Under the pieces are notes generated by a model. That model had not been told where the DNA came from. It made no database searches and saw only the letters and a program-made list of their open reading frames with translations. DNA of 12,017 nt from Desulfocapsa sp. (GTDB lineage: Bacteria > Desulfobacterota > Desulfobulbia > Desulfobulbales > Desulfocapsaceae), in contig DAOVZA010000024.1 of the NCBI GenBank assembly GCA_030635405.1, positions 1-12,017 of the forward strand. Direction: 5' to 3'. Made by a program: the position numbers and the translations under genes. Below are positions 1-7,307 of the stretch, one piece after another; position 1 is the stretch's first letter; every line of letters begins with the position of its first letter.

Positions 1-10
1 CATTTTTATT

Positions 11-26
11 TGCCAGAAATGTGCCA
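11..26 (-). promoter_or_regulatory. sigma54 (-24/-12) promoter reading leftward out of the window
   Basis: On the minus strand the bases read TGGCACATTTCTGGCA. This keeps the -24 GG and the -12 GC at the required 10-nt spacing and matches the consensus TGGCACGNNNNTTGCW except at the base after TGGCAC and one T of TTGC. The predicted start of transcription falls at about position 1 or just outside, so the target gene is not visible. A sigma54 activator is encoded nearby (3404-4834), and candidate enhancer sites lie 116-144 bp upstream of this start. Seen: the motif. Inferred: function. Confidence 0.6.
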
Positions 27-100
27 CATTAATAATCCATTCAACAGTACGTAAATACACTATGTTACAGACACATCTTTCTTTATACTCTGACCCCACT

Positions 101-144
101 TCGACATTCTCAGCTTTGTCGACAAAAACGTCGAACATCGACAA
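101..144. promoter_or_regulatory. Cluster of TTGTCGA/TCGACAA inverted repeats, candidate enhancer
   Basis: The motif TCGACA occurs at 101-106, 119-124 and 138-143. The reverse half-site TTGTCGA is at 116-122 and pairs perfectly with TCGACAA at 138-144 (15-nt spacer), and a 12-bp perfect palindrome, TTTGTCGACAAA, sits at 115-126. Relative to the predicted leftward sigma54 start, the paired 116-144 arms lie at about -116 to -144, the usual enhancer distance. The half-site TTGTCGA differs by one base from the TTGTCCA arms at 4838-4857. Binding by the activator encoded at 3404-4834 is inference. Confidence 0.45.
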
Positions 145-288
145 TGTACAATAAAACAGATACACAAGATACTTTCCAGTTGCTTCTTAGCAACTAAAGA
201 TAAGCATTTCAGTATAATAAATACTCCTTTTATAGAGCATTAATTCAAAGCAACACTCGGTTTTTATTTCATTTTTTCTATCAACAGC

Positions 289-318
289 TTGACATTTACA
301 CCTTTGAAAGCTTAAACT
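289..318 (+). promoter_or_regulatory. Possible sigma70 promoter of the kinase-activator operon
   Basis: A perfect -35 TTGACA (289-294) is followed after 18 bases by TAAACT (313-318, four of six matches to TATAAT). Transcription would begin near 325, giving a leader of about 60 nt before the GTG at 388. The isolated TATAAT at 213-218 is an alternative that lacks a -35. Confidence 0.35.
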
Positions 319-387
319 TAAATTGAAAATAAATTAGCACTGGGTCAATATACTCATAAACTTCCATTCTTCTTTAGTGATACCAAG

Positions 388-3300
388 GTGATTTTCAAAG
401 ACCTCAATGCAGCAAAAACTGCAATCAAAATTGTCATTATTTATATATCGATTGCCAGCCTCGGCATAATACTGATTCCATGGTTTAACCATAGTAGCGC
501 TCTATTCTCCATTTCTCCCATCTACTTACTTCAGGATGCTTTTTTTCTCCTGCTAAGCAGCTGTCCTCTTTTTTATCTGATTTACCGATCCGCCTCACAA
601 CAAAATCATCACCAGCAAGTAGCGAAACAGAGTGAATTACGATATCGCTCACTGTTTAATAATATGGGTAATGGTGCTTGTGTTTATCGCCCCATTGATG
701 GAGACCAGGACTTTGTAATTGTAGATTTAAATAGCAAAGGTGGAGAAATCGCCAAAGTTAATCGACAAGACTATATAAACCGTAAAGTTTCAACCTTCCC
801 ACCGGATGTAACACATGAAGAGTTATTACAAACAATAAAAAGAGTACACACAACTGGAATAGCTGAAGATTGTCCCATAGACAGATACCGAAACAATCTT
901 CTTGAAACAAGTAGAGCTAACTATGTTTATCGTCTGGATTCGGGAGAAATAGTTGTTATCTATAATGACATCACAGAAAAAAAACGTCTGGAAGAACAAC
1001 TCAAACAATCGAAAGAAAAAGTTGCCCTCCAGAACAGTATCATCACATTGTTTCTAACGATAAATGATGATGCTGTGTACCAACATGTCCTGAAACTCAT
1101 AAACAATAATTTCGACTGCAATTATGGCTCCTTGGGCTACTTTGATGACCAGGATCAGGTCATTATTACCAGCCTGAACAATATCCAATGTAAATACTAT
1201 ACAATTGCCGTCAAGGATCTCGTAACGGAGAATGAGAGCACAAAAAGAATACTCGACAAAGTGCTAGAAACGGGAACTCATTTCATCCAGAACGAACCAT
1301 TCACCTCGCCAATAACTCAAACAGCTCTTCAAAACGGGGTGGCCATTCCCATTCAATTTCAGGAAAAAACAATTGCCATACTTTTTCTTGGCAACAAAAC
1401 AGAATCATACACCGGTAATGACGTTGATTTACTGAAAGATATCTGCTCCTACATAGCACCTATCATTAACGCCAGGCTTGAGGCTCATCATAGTGCCCGG
1501 CTACACCACGAAGCAAACACAAAACTGAAAAAAAGTGAATCCAACTTAAAAGAGGCTGAAAAACTGGCAAAGACAGGCCATTGGGAATACGATTTTATGA
1601 ACGATACGCTTCTTTGTTCAGATGAGGTGTATCAAATTTGCGGCCTTGAAGCGGCTCACTTCATCCCAAACGCCAAGACTCTCTCATCTCTCATTCACCC
1701 GGATGATCAAAGATATGTTAAACGCGCCTATATAACAGCAATCAAAGACAAAAAAATCTGTGAACTTCCTCACAGGATATTGCTGGATGACGGCACAGTA
1801 AAACATGTGCAGGATCGTTGTGTAGTAACATATGACGACAAGGGTAACCCTGTCAGTTCGCTAGGAACAGTACAAGATATAACTGAAAGAGTAAGGGCAG
1901 AAGAGACAACTAAAATGCTTGCCACTGCCATTGAGCAGGCCGTGGATGCTGTTCTTGTCACAGACAATAACGGAATTATCCAGTATGTAAATCCAGCCTT
2001 TGAAAAACTTTCCGGCTATACAAAAGAGGAAACCATGGGGCAAAACCCACGTTTTCTGAAAAGTGGTGAGCATTCATCAGCATTTTATCAAGACCTATGG
2101 ACAACTATCTCAAGTGGCGAAATCTGGCAGGGTCAACTTATTAACAAAAGTAAATCTGGTGAAATATTATTCGAAGAAACAACAATAACACCCATCAGAG
2201 ACGACACCAAAAAAATCATTAATTATGTCGCTGTCAGGCATAACATTTCCCGTGAGATTGAACTGGAAGAACAACTTCGACAGGCTGTAAAAATGGAAGC
2301 GGTGGGAACTTTTGCAGGAGGAATTGCTCATGATTTTAACAATATCCTTGGAGCCATGCTCGGCTTTACCCAAATGGCCATGGACGAAATCCCTAAGAAA
2401 AGCCAAGCCTACAAAGATCTCAGTGAAGTACTTCAATCTGGAGACAGAGCCGCAGACCTTGTTAAGCAAATCCTCCTTTTCGGTCGCCACCAGAACCAGG
2501 GACACGTTCCAGTACAGATACAATTCCTAATCAAAGAGGCCATCAAGATGCTCCGCGCATCACTTTCCGCCTCAATAGTAATAGAAGAAAATATCGACGT
2601 AGATTGCCCTTCGATAATGGCAGACCCAACACAGATTTACCAGGTTCTAATAAACCTCTGTGCCAATTCCAGACAAGCTATGCTTCAACATGGTGGAACT
2701 CTCAGCATTGGGTTATCACATACAGATTTTTCAAAGGATGACTTGAAGATGCCTGCTAATGTTGCTCCCGGGCAATATATAAAGATAACCATTGAAGACA
2801 CTGGTTCAGGCATAGAAGAAAAAACACTTTCCCGAATTTTTGATCCTTTCTTCACAACGAAAAGCATTGGTGAAGGAACTGGTTTGGGATTAGCCGTTGT
2901 TCATGGTATAATAAAGAGTCACCATGGCCATATTTCAGTGAAAAGCACTCTTCAAGAAGGGACGAAATTCACTGTTTTACTTCCCGTGGATGAAACTGAC
3001 ACAAAAGTAGAACCAATTGCTAATAACGACACACTCCCTACTGGAACTGAGCATATCCTGGTGGTGGACGATGAACCCAATATTTTGCTGATTCGTGAAC
3101 GATTACTCTTAAAATTGGGATATCAGGTCAGCACTTTTGGAAACGGCCTTGAAGCGTTGGAAGCTTTCCAGAAAGAGCCTCTTCAGTACGATCTGTTGCT
3201 CGTTGACATGGCCATGCCTGGTATGGATGGTAAAGAATTTATTGCCAACATAAAAAAGATCACCCCAGATGTACCAGCCATTCTCTGTACTGGAAATGCT

Positions 3301-3414
3301 GAGCTTCTTACTAAGGATCAGGCAATTCAATATGGTTTTTGCGACCTGCTTGAAAAACCAATTAAACCATTGCCACTAGCCAAAGCGATACGTAGATACT
3401 TAAATGAAAAATAG
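388..3414 (+). CDS. Membrane-anchored hybrid sensor histidine kinase (PAS-GAF-PAS-PAS-HisKA-HATPase-REC)
   Basis: Predicted to autophosphorylate and pass phosphate to its own receiver and to the adjacent activator. Two membrane segments (about residues 13-33 and 47-68) enclose only a very short outside loop, so sensing is probably cytoplasmic. Then come PAS (83-200), a short coiled coil, GAF (212-370), PAS with PAC (392-505), a second PAS with PAC (511-625), HisKA with phosphoacceptor His648 in GGIAHDFNN, HATPase with N-box Asn756/Asn760, DTGSGI (804-809) and GEGTGLGL (828-835), and a receiver (886-1005) with Asp894/Asp895, phospho-Asp940 and Lys990. All catalytic residues are present. The start is a GTG with only a weak AAGG nearby. 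The frame is open back to a stop at 319-321, and the first in-frame ATG would remove both membrane segments. The signal sensed cannot be told from sequence. The gene overlaps the next one by 11 nt. Confidence 0.93.
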   Translation: MIFKDLNAAKTAIKIVIIYISIASLGIILIPWFNHSSALFSISPIYLLQDAFFLLLSSCPLFYLIYRSASQQNHHQQVAKQSELRYRSLFNNMGNGACVYRPIDGDQDFVIVDLNSKGGEIAKVNRQDYINRKVSTFPPDVTHEELLQTIKRVHTTGIAEDCPIDRYRNNLLETSRANYVYRLDSGEIVVIYNDITEKKRLEEQLKQSKEKVALQNSIITLFLTINDDAVYQHVLKLINNNFDCNYGSLGYFDDQDQVIITSLNNIQCKYYTIAVKDLVTENESTKRILDKVLETGTHFIQNEPFTSPITQTALQNGVAIPIQFQEKTIAILFLGNKTESYTGNDVDLLKDICSYIAPIINARLEAHHSARLHHEANTKLKKSESNLKEAEKLAKTGHWEYDFMNDTLLCSDEVYQICGLEAAHFIPNAKTLSSLIHPDDQRYVKRAYITAIKDKKICELPHRILLDDGTVKHVQDRCVVTYDDKGNPVSSLGTVQDITERVRAEETTKMLATAIEQAVDAVLVTDNNGIIQYVNPAFEKLSGYTKEETMGQNPRFLKSGEHSSAFYQDLWTTISSGEIWQGQLINKSKSGEILFEETTITPIRDDTKKIINYVAVRHNISREIELEEQLRQAVKMEAVGTFAGGIAHDFNNILGAMLGFTQMAMDEIPKKSQAYKDLSEVLQSGDRAADLVKQILLFGRHQNQGHVPVQIQFLIKEAIKMLRASLSASIVIEENIDVDCPSIMADPTQIYQVLINLCANSRQAMLQHGGTLSIGLSHTDFSKDDLKMPANVAPGQYIKITIEDTGSGIEEKTLSRIFDPFFTTKSIGEGTGLGLAVVHGIIKSHHGHISVKSTLQEGTKFTVLLPVDETDTKVEPIANNDTLPTGTEHILVVDDEPNILLIRERLLLKLGYQVSTFGNGLEALEAFQKEPLQYDLLLVDMAMPGMDGKEFIANIKKITPDVPAILCTGNAELLTKDQAIQYGFCDLLEKPIKPLPLAKAIRRYLNEK

Positions 3415-4834
3415 CAAACAGCCTGAAGAACAGGAAAACATAGCCAGAATTCTGATTATCGATGATGACGTGACTCTTTGCTACATGCTGCATGAACAAT
3501 TAAATCGCAAAGGTTACGAAACAGAATCAGCCAATACTCTTAAGGATGGTCTTCTTCTTGCCAATCAAGACTACTGGGACTGCATACTTCTCGATGTTCA
3601 AATGCCGGACGGCAATGGCCTGACATTCCTCCCTCAATTCGTAGCAACCCATTCCTCTCCTGAAGTTATTATTATTACGGGACATGGGGCTGCAGATGGC
3701 GCAGAAAAGGCAATCCTTGGTGGTGCCTGGAGCTATATTGAGAAACCTCATGTTATTCGAGACTTACCTCTCCATCTAGCAAGGGCATTACAATTCCGTG
3801 AAGAAAAACAGCGAATGAAAATCATCCCTGTTTCTTTGAAGCGTGGTTCAATTATTGGTAATTCAGAAAAACTGAGCAACTGTCTTGACCAACTTGCCTC
3901 AGCAGCCTCGAGTGATATCAGCGTACTCATTACAGGGGAAACAGGTACAGGCAAGGAACTTTTTGCTCAAGCTCTTCATGATAACAGTGAAAGGTCGAAA
4001 AAACCTTTTGTTGTGGTGGATTGCGCGTCACTGCCAGACACTCTCATCGAGAGCACTCTTTTCGGACACGTCAAAGGAGCATTCACAGGTGCAGACAGAG
4101 CACAGGAAGGCTTAATCCAACATGCACATCAGGGAACACTTTTCCTGGACGAAGTGGGAGAACTCCCGCTGGCTATACAGAAAAAATTTCTGAGAATCTT
4201 ACAGGAACGAAAGTTTCGTCCGGTTGGGGGCACCAAAGAAATTTCCTCTGACTTCAGACTTGTTGCAGCTACAAACCGTGATCTGTCCAAAATGGTGGAA
4301 GAGGGACTCTTTCGCAATGATTTACTTTTTCGGCTTCATGCCATGAACATTACCCTGCCTCCGCTCCGGGAAAGAATTGAAGATGTCAGGGAGCTTGTTA
4401 TTTATTTTCTGGAAAAACTCTGTGACCGCTACAGTAGAGAAACAAAGGGTATCGCACCTGACTTTATTGAAGGTCTGACAGATTTTAACTGGCCGGGAAA
4501 TATAAGGGAATTACATCAAACGGTGGAACAGATTTTTGCCGAAAGCGTTAATGCACCAACACTTTACTCTATTCACCTGCCACAGCAACTGCGGATTAGT
4601 ATTGCCAGAGCAGGGATAAAGGGAAACCACACAACACCAGTCAGTAATTATACGCCAACCTCACTGCTACCGTGGAAAGAATTCAAATCGAAAAGTGAAC
4701 ATGATTATATGAAAAGCCTCATGCAACTAAGTGATAATAATATTCGCAAGGCATGTGAGATTTCAACCCTCTCAAGAGCCAGAATATATCAACTGCTCGA
4801 TAAGCACAGTATTATCATCAATCCACAAAAATAG
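3404..4834 (+). CDS. NtrC-family sigma54-dependent response regulator
   Basis: A 476-aa enhancer-binding activator. The receiver (about 14-130) has the acidic cluster Asp20-Asp22, phospho-Asp64 and the conserved EKP lysine. The AAA+ domain (about 150-385) has Walker A GETGTGKE (178-185), the sigma54-contacting loop GAFTGA (225-230), Walker B with Asp249-Glu250, and a sensor/arginine-finger region near LFRNDLLFRL. A Fis-type helix-turn-helix closes the protein (about 430-470, recognition helix near SRARIYQLL from 457). All elements for ATP-driven opening of sigma54 promoters are intact. The ATG lies inside the end of the kinase gene (11-nt overlap, translational coupling likely), which makes that kinase the obvious partner. 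Two sigma54 promoters flank the pair, at 11-26 and 4939-4954. The biological process controlled is unknown. Confidence 0.94.
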   Translation: MKNSKQPEEQENIARILIIDDDVTLCYMLHEQLNRKGYETESANTLKDGLLLANQDYWDCILLDVQMPDGNGLTFLPQFVATHSSPEVIIITGHGAADGAEKAILGGAWSYIEKPHVIRDLPLHLARALQFREEKQRMKIIPVSLKRGSIIGNSEKLSNCLDQLASAASSDISVLITGETGTGKELFAQALHDNSERSKKPFVVVDCASLPDTLIESTLFGHVKGAFTGADRAQEGLIQHAHQGTLFLDEVGELPLAIQKKFLRILQERKFRPVGGTKEISSDFRLVAATNRDLSKMVEEGLFRNDLLFRLHAMNITLPPLRERIEDVRELVIYFLEKLCDRYSRETKGIAPDFIEGLTDFNWPGNIRELHQTVEQIFAESVNAPTLYSIHLPQQLRISIARAGIKGNHTTPVSNYTPTSLLPWKEFKSKSEHDYMKSLMQLSDNNIRKACEISTLSRARIYQLLDKHSIIINPQK

Positions 4835-4836
4835 AC

Positions 4837-4858
4837 GTTGTCCATTTTTTTGGACAAC
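4837..4858. promoter_or_regulatory. Candidate enhancer site for the 4939 sigma54 promoter
   Basis: The 8-bp inverted repeat GTTGTCCA-N6-TGGACAAC spans about -128 to -107 relative to the predicted start near 4965, a typical position for an NtrC-type enhancer. Its half-site TTGTCCA matches TTGTCGA of the cluster at 101-144 except for one base. The dual reading as terminator and operator is inference. Confidence 0.4.
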
Positions 4859-4866
4859 TTTCTACT
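4837..4866 (+). terminator. Hairpin after the activator gene, possible intrinsic terminator
   Basis: GTTGTCCA (4837-4844) pairs perfectly with TGGACAAC (4851-4858) around a six-T loop, three bases after the activator's stop codon. The following TTTCTACTTTTCC is only a broken T-tract, so termination may be inefficient. The same sequence is also a candidate activator site, entered separately. Confidence 0.45.
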
Positions 4867-4938
4867 TTTCCAAATCGAGGCCATCTCCCCAAGCCACTGA
4901 TTTTCTTTTATTTATACTATAACTTTTCACACGCACAG

Positions 4939-4954
4939 TGGCACACAAGTTGCA
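4939..4954 (+). promoter_or_regulatory. sigma54 (-24/-12) promoter of the 135-aa gene
   Basis: TGGCACACAAGTTGCA matches the consensus TGGCACGNNNNTTGCW at every conserved position but one, with GG at -24 and GC at -12 correctly spaced. Transcription should begin near 4965, giving a 38-nt leader with AGGA at 4990-4993 before the ATG at 5003. It follows directly after a gene for a sigma54 activator with an intact GAFTGA loop, which makes regulation by that protein likely. Confidence 0.8.
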
Positions 4955-5002
4955 ATGTCACTTTAAACGTATTTTATTAATTTTTACGCAGGAATTTTCT
5001 TC

Positions 5003-5410
5003 ATGCAGCTTTTTTTCTATGCCAGTGAACAATCTAATGATGCTGAGGCCTATGCCGAAAAGCTACTCAGCAAAAAACCGCTGCAATCTTTATCAATCCT
5101 GCCTGCAGGAAAACAACTCAAAAGCGATCATAGCCTGAAACTCAGAAATGGGGATATTATGATTCTTTTTGCAGCAACGCACCTGGAACTGGATAAACTA
5201 CTGGCTATAAATAGAATATTTAATGAATTCCGTGTTGTTCTTGTTTTAAAACGACAGGAAAATCCTGACATCCTTAGCAACATTCATATACTTAAGCCAC
5301 GCTTTATCACTTTCACAAACAGTGCTATTGGCAATCTGGAAGATGTCATCACCAAAATGCAAAACCGTGCGGGTAACTCTACTGCAACAAACCCTCTATT
5401 CACGAATTAA
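5003..5410 (+). CDS. Hypothetical 135-aa protein, sigma54-controlled, family not recognised
   Basis: I do not recognise this protein. It has no signal peptide, no clear membrane segment and no cysteine. Predicted alternation of strands and helices (strand MQLFFYAS, helix near 13-24, strand near DIMILFAA, amphipathic helix near 60-72, strand RVVLVLK, strand RFITFT, C-terminal helix) resembles a receiver-like alpha/beta fold. It lacks the acidic pocket and has Phe where the phospho-Asp would be expected after the DIMIL strand. That comparison is inference from pattern only. The start is supported by AGGA nine bases upstream. The gene has its own sigma54 promoter and follows the activator gene, so it is probably a target or accessory component of that two-component system. 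Its stop codon TAA coincides with the left target-site copy of the foldback element. Confidence 0.72.
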   Translation: MQLFFYASEQSNDAEAYAEKLLSKKPLQSLSILPAGKQLKSDHSLKLRNGDIMILFAATHLELDKLLAINRIFNEFRVVLVLKRQENPDILSNIHILKPRFITFTNSAIGNLEDVITKMQNRAGNSTATNPLFTN

Positions 5411-5589
5411 GGGTCTGTAGGAAAATAACATGGCTGAAACTGCACTTATATTTGGGTTGTATTTGGATGTTGCGATTGAGGAAAACCGCAGGCGTAGCTT
5501 GCTACGTTGAGGATTTTCCGATTGAACAACATTCAAAGACGACCCGAAGATAAGATGTAAGATTGGCCATGTTATTTTTTTACAGTCCC
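5411..5589. mobile_element. 179-bp foldback MITE-like element with TAA target duplication
   Basis: The two halves are imperfect reverse complements over nearly the whole length, meeting at the perfect hairpin tip CGTAGC-TT-GCTACG (5493-5506). The outer 24 bases of each end match with three differences. The left end begins GGGTCTGTA and the right end, read inward, begins GGGACTGTA. TAA flanks both sides (5408-5410 and 5590-5592), consistent with a 3-bp target duplication. There is no transposase gene, so any movement would need one supplied in trans. TNA targets of 3 bp are known for some IS5-family groups, but this assignment is tentative. It sits between two converging genes, where its RNA hairpin could also act as a bidirectional terminator. 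Confidence 0.7.
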
Positions 5590-6393
5590 TAAGGCATGTC
5601 GCTGCCTTAACATTTCAAATAGTATCACACCTGCTGCAACTGAACTGTTCAAAGAGTCCAGCTCTCCTTCCATGGGAATAGAAAGCAGCACATCGCATTG
5701 TTTACGTACCAACGGCCGAATACCAGAACCTTCACTACCCACTACGATACAGGTAGGAAGAACCAGATCCGATTGGTAAAGCGATTGCGCTTCAGCATCT
5801 TTTATGGCACCAAAAACCCACGCCCCGACATCTTTTAATGCCTGCAGTGACTGTGCAAGATTGGTCACCTGACAGATATCAATGTGAGACATGGCACCTG
5901 CTGCTGATTTTGCAGCTGTTCCACCAATGGGGGCGGATCGTTCCCGGGTTACAATAACACCATCAACACCGGATGCATGAGCAGAGCGGATGATTGCCCC
6001 GATGTTATGTGGATCCTGGAGGGTATCGAGTGCGATAATTCGTGGATTTTTTCCCTGCGCCACAAGAGACTTAAACTTATCGAGCAGATCATCAAAGGGC
6101 ATTAAACAGGTCTGTGACATTTTCGCCACAACACCCTGATGACGAACCTGTGCCGCTTCTTCACCAACCAGACGAATGGAATCCATAAAGTGAATCTTAA
6201 TTCCAGCAGCTTTCGCCTTCTCTATGATCTCTTCGCGCTTACCGCCCTTTCTATCCTTTACAATATATATTTCACTCATCCGGTCAGCTTCCTGATCGAC
6301 CGCTTCAAAAACAGGATGAATCCCCCAGAGTAAATCTTCACTCAAGCGAATTTTACGTTCATTTCCTTTGTGAAATCCTTTACTATTTTTCAT
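5572..6393 (-). CDS. rlmB: 23S rRNA (guanosine-2'-O-)-methyltransferase RlmB (SpoU/TrmH family)
   Basis: Methylates the 2'-oxygen of a guanosine in the peptidyl-transferase loop of 23S rRNA (G2251 in E. coli) using S-adenosylmethionine. An N-terminal substrate-binding domain begins at LLWGIHPVFEA. The SPOUT domain follows, with motif 1 NIGAIIRSA (Arg136), motif 2 GSEGSGIRPLV (from 219) and motif 3 with Asn249 in SLNSSVAAGV, which forms the knot. The length (273 aa) is slightly above the usual 245-250. ATG at 6393 is chosen over GTG at 6396 because GGTGGT lies five bases before it. The gene overlaps gmk by 11 nt. The last five codons and the stop lie inside the foldback element. Without the insertion the protein would read on from the same Leu to Ile-Arg-Glu-stop. 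Confidence 0.93.
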   Translation of the reverse strand: MKNSKGFHKGNERKIRLSEDLLWGIHPVFEAVDQEADRMSEIYIVKDRKGGKREEIIEKAKAAGIKIHFMDSIRLVGEEAAQVRHQGVVAKMSQTCLMPFDDLLDKFKSLVAQGKNPRIIALDTLQDPHNIGAIIRSAHASGVDGVIVTRERSAPIGGTAAKSAAGAMSHIDICQVTNLAQSLQALKDVGAWVFGAIKDAEAQSLYQSDLVLPTCIVVGSEGSGIRPLVRKQCDVLLSIPMEGELDSLNSSVAAGVILFEMLRQRHALGTVKK

Positions 6394-7009
6394 CACTTAC
6401 CACCATTAAATTTATAGCTTCACCCGTTGGCAATCGATGCCCCCTGCTGCGCTCTGCAATAAGAACAGCCTGAAGAGTAGTAGCAGCGACATCGAGGTCA
6501 TCATTAATCACAAGGTAATTATAAACGCCTGCACAACTCATCTCTTTTGCAGCATTGCCAAGACGGACCGTAATGGTCTCATCACTTTCTGTGCCACGTC
6601 CACGAAGACGCCTCTCAAGTTCATCAAGTGAAGGTGGAGCAACAAAAATTGAGACGGCATCCACTTTTTTATCAGCAGTTATAATTGCAGCGCCTTGAAC
6701 ATCTATGTCAAGGATGACGTCTACTCCCTGCTCCAATTGTTTAAGGACTGCGGGACGGCTGGTACCATAAAAATTCCCGTGTACTTCAGCCCATTCCAGA
6801 AACAGATCCTGATCGCGCATGGCTTTAAATTCATCCACTGTAACGAAGTGATAATCGACACCATCTTTTTCACCTTTACGTGGTGATCTTGTCGTGTGTG
6901 AAATAGAAAACGCCAGGCTTCCGGTCTCCTGCATCACCTTCTTTACGATGGTAGTTTTCCCCGTACCCGATGGTGCCGAAAGAATAAAAAGCTGTCCTGT
7001 TGCTGTCAT
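6383..7009 (-). CDS. gmk: Guanylate kinase
   Basis: Phosphorylates GMP to GDP with ATP, an essential step in guanine nucleotide supply. The P-loop SAPSGTGKTT spans residues 11-20 (Lys18). The GMP-binding region follows, with SHTTRSPRKGEKDGVDYHFV and later GNFYGTS, and the lid region contains RLRGRGTES. The 208-aa length is normal for the family. A TTG at 7018 would also be open, but AGGAG lies about ten bases before the ATG at 7009 and only one base before the TTG, so the ATG is preferred. It starts five bases after the remA stop and overlaps rlmB at its end, so all three are probably cotranscribed. Confidence 0.95.
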   Translation of the reverse strand: MTATGQLFILSAPSGTGKTTIVKKVMQETGSLAFSISHTTRSPRKGEKDGVDYHFVTVDEFKAMRDQDLFLEWAEVHGNFYGTSRPAVLKQLEQGVDVILDIDVQGAAIITADKKVDAVSIFVAPPSLDELERRLRGRGTESDETITVRLGNAAKEMSCAGVYNYLVINDDLDVAATTLQAVLIAERSRGHRLPTGEAINLMVVSDEK

Positions 7010-7014
7010 TTTAC

Positions 7015-7296
7015 TCAATCTCCTGTTCCTTTAATCGCATCACTCACATGGGGACTTAGCTGAAGAGATGCCAAACGCTGGTTGATTGTATCGGGTTGAA
7101 TTGAAGAAAGAATAACATGGTTTGAATCCATTATCAGCATGGAACGTGTTCGCCTTCCTTCGGTTACATCCAGCAATCGTCCGCTCTCTCTTGCCAGTTC
7201 TTTTAATTTTCTTGCAGGAGAAGAACCAGTATTAATTACAGCAATGATTCGTTCAACCATCACCGTATTTCCAAAGCCGATATTAATAAGTTGCAT
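7015..7296 (-). CDS. remA: RemA-like DUF370 regulator
   Basis: A 93-aa protein of the RemA/DUF370 family, recognised from [43 protein letters not shown] and [12 protein letters not shown]. In Bacillus subtilis RemA is a DNA-binding activator of biofilm-matrix genes. What it does in Gram-negative deltaproteobacteria is not established. The family's usual company is yicC upstream and gmk downstream, exactly as here. AGGGA about ten bases before the ATG supports the start. It begins 11 nt after the yicC stop. Confidence 0.9.
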   Translation of the reverse strand: MQLINIGFGNTVMVERIIAVINTGSSPARKLKELARESGRLLDVTEGRRTRSMLIMDSNHVILSSIQPDTINQRLASLQLSPHVSDAIKGTGD

Positions 7297-7307
7297 GGAT
7301 ATCTTCC

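Larger units (their letters stand above)
1..387. other. Intergenic regulatory region upstream of the kinase
   Basis: No convincing gene lies in these 387 bases. The stretch is AT-rich and unusually full of dyads: TCGACA-N10-TGTCGA (101-122), TTTGTCGACAAA (115-126), GTCGA-ACA-TCGAC (130-142), AGTTGC-N6-GCAACT (178-195) and AGTAT-N5-ATACT (211-225). A perfect TATAAT at 213-218 has no good -35 partner. A leftward sigma54 promoter occupies 11-26 and a possible sigma70 promoter for the kinase lies at 289-318. The region therefore probably separates two divergent transcription units, the left one lying outside the window. Confidence 0.6.

Noticed and set aside
2167..2523. 118-codon minus-strand frame inside the kinase gene
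   Set aside because: It is antisense to the PAS and HisKA coding sequence, whose motifs are intact. It has no ribosome site or family resemblance.
4938..5138. 66-codon frame overlapping the start of the 135-aa gene
   Set aside because: Its start falls inside the sigma54 promoter, upstream of the predicted transcription start, and it has no ribosome site. The frame beginning at 5003 is better placed.
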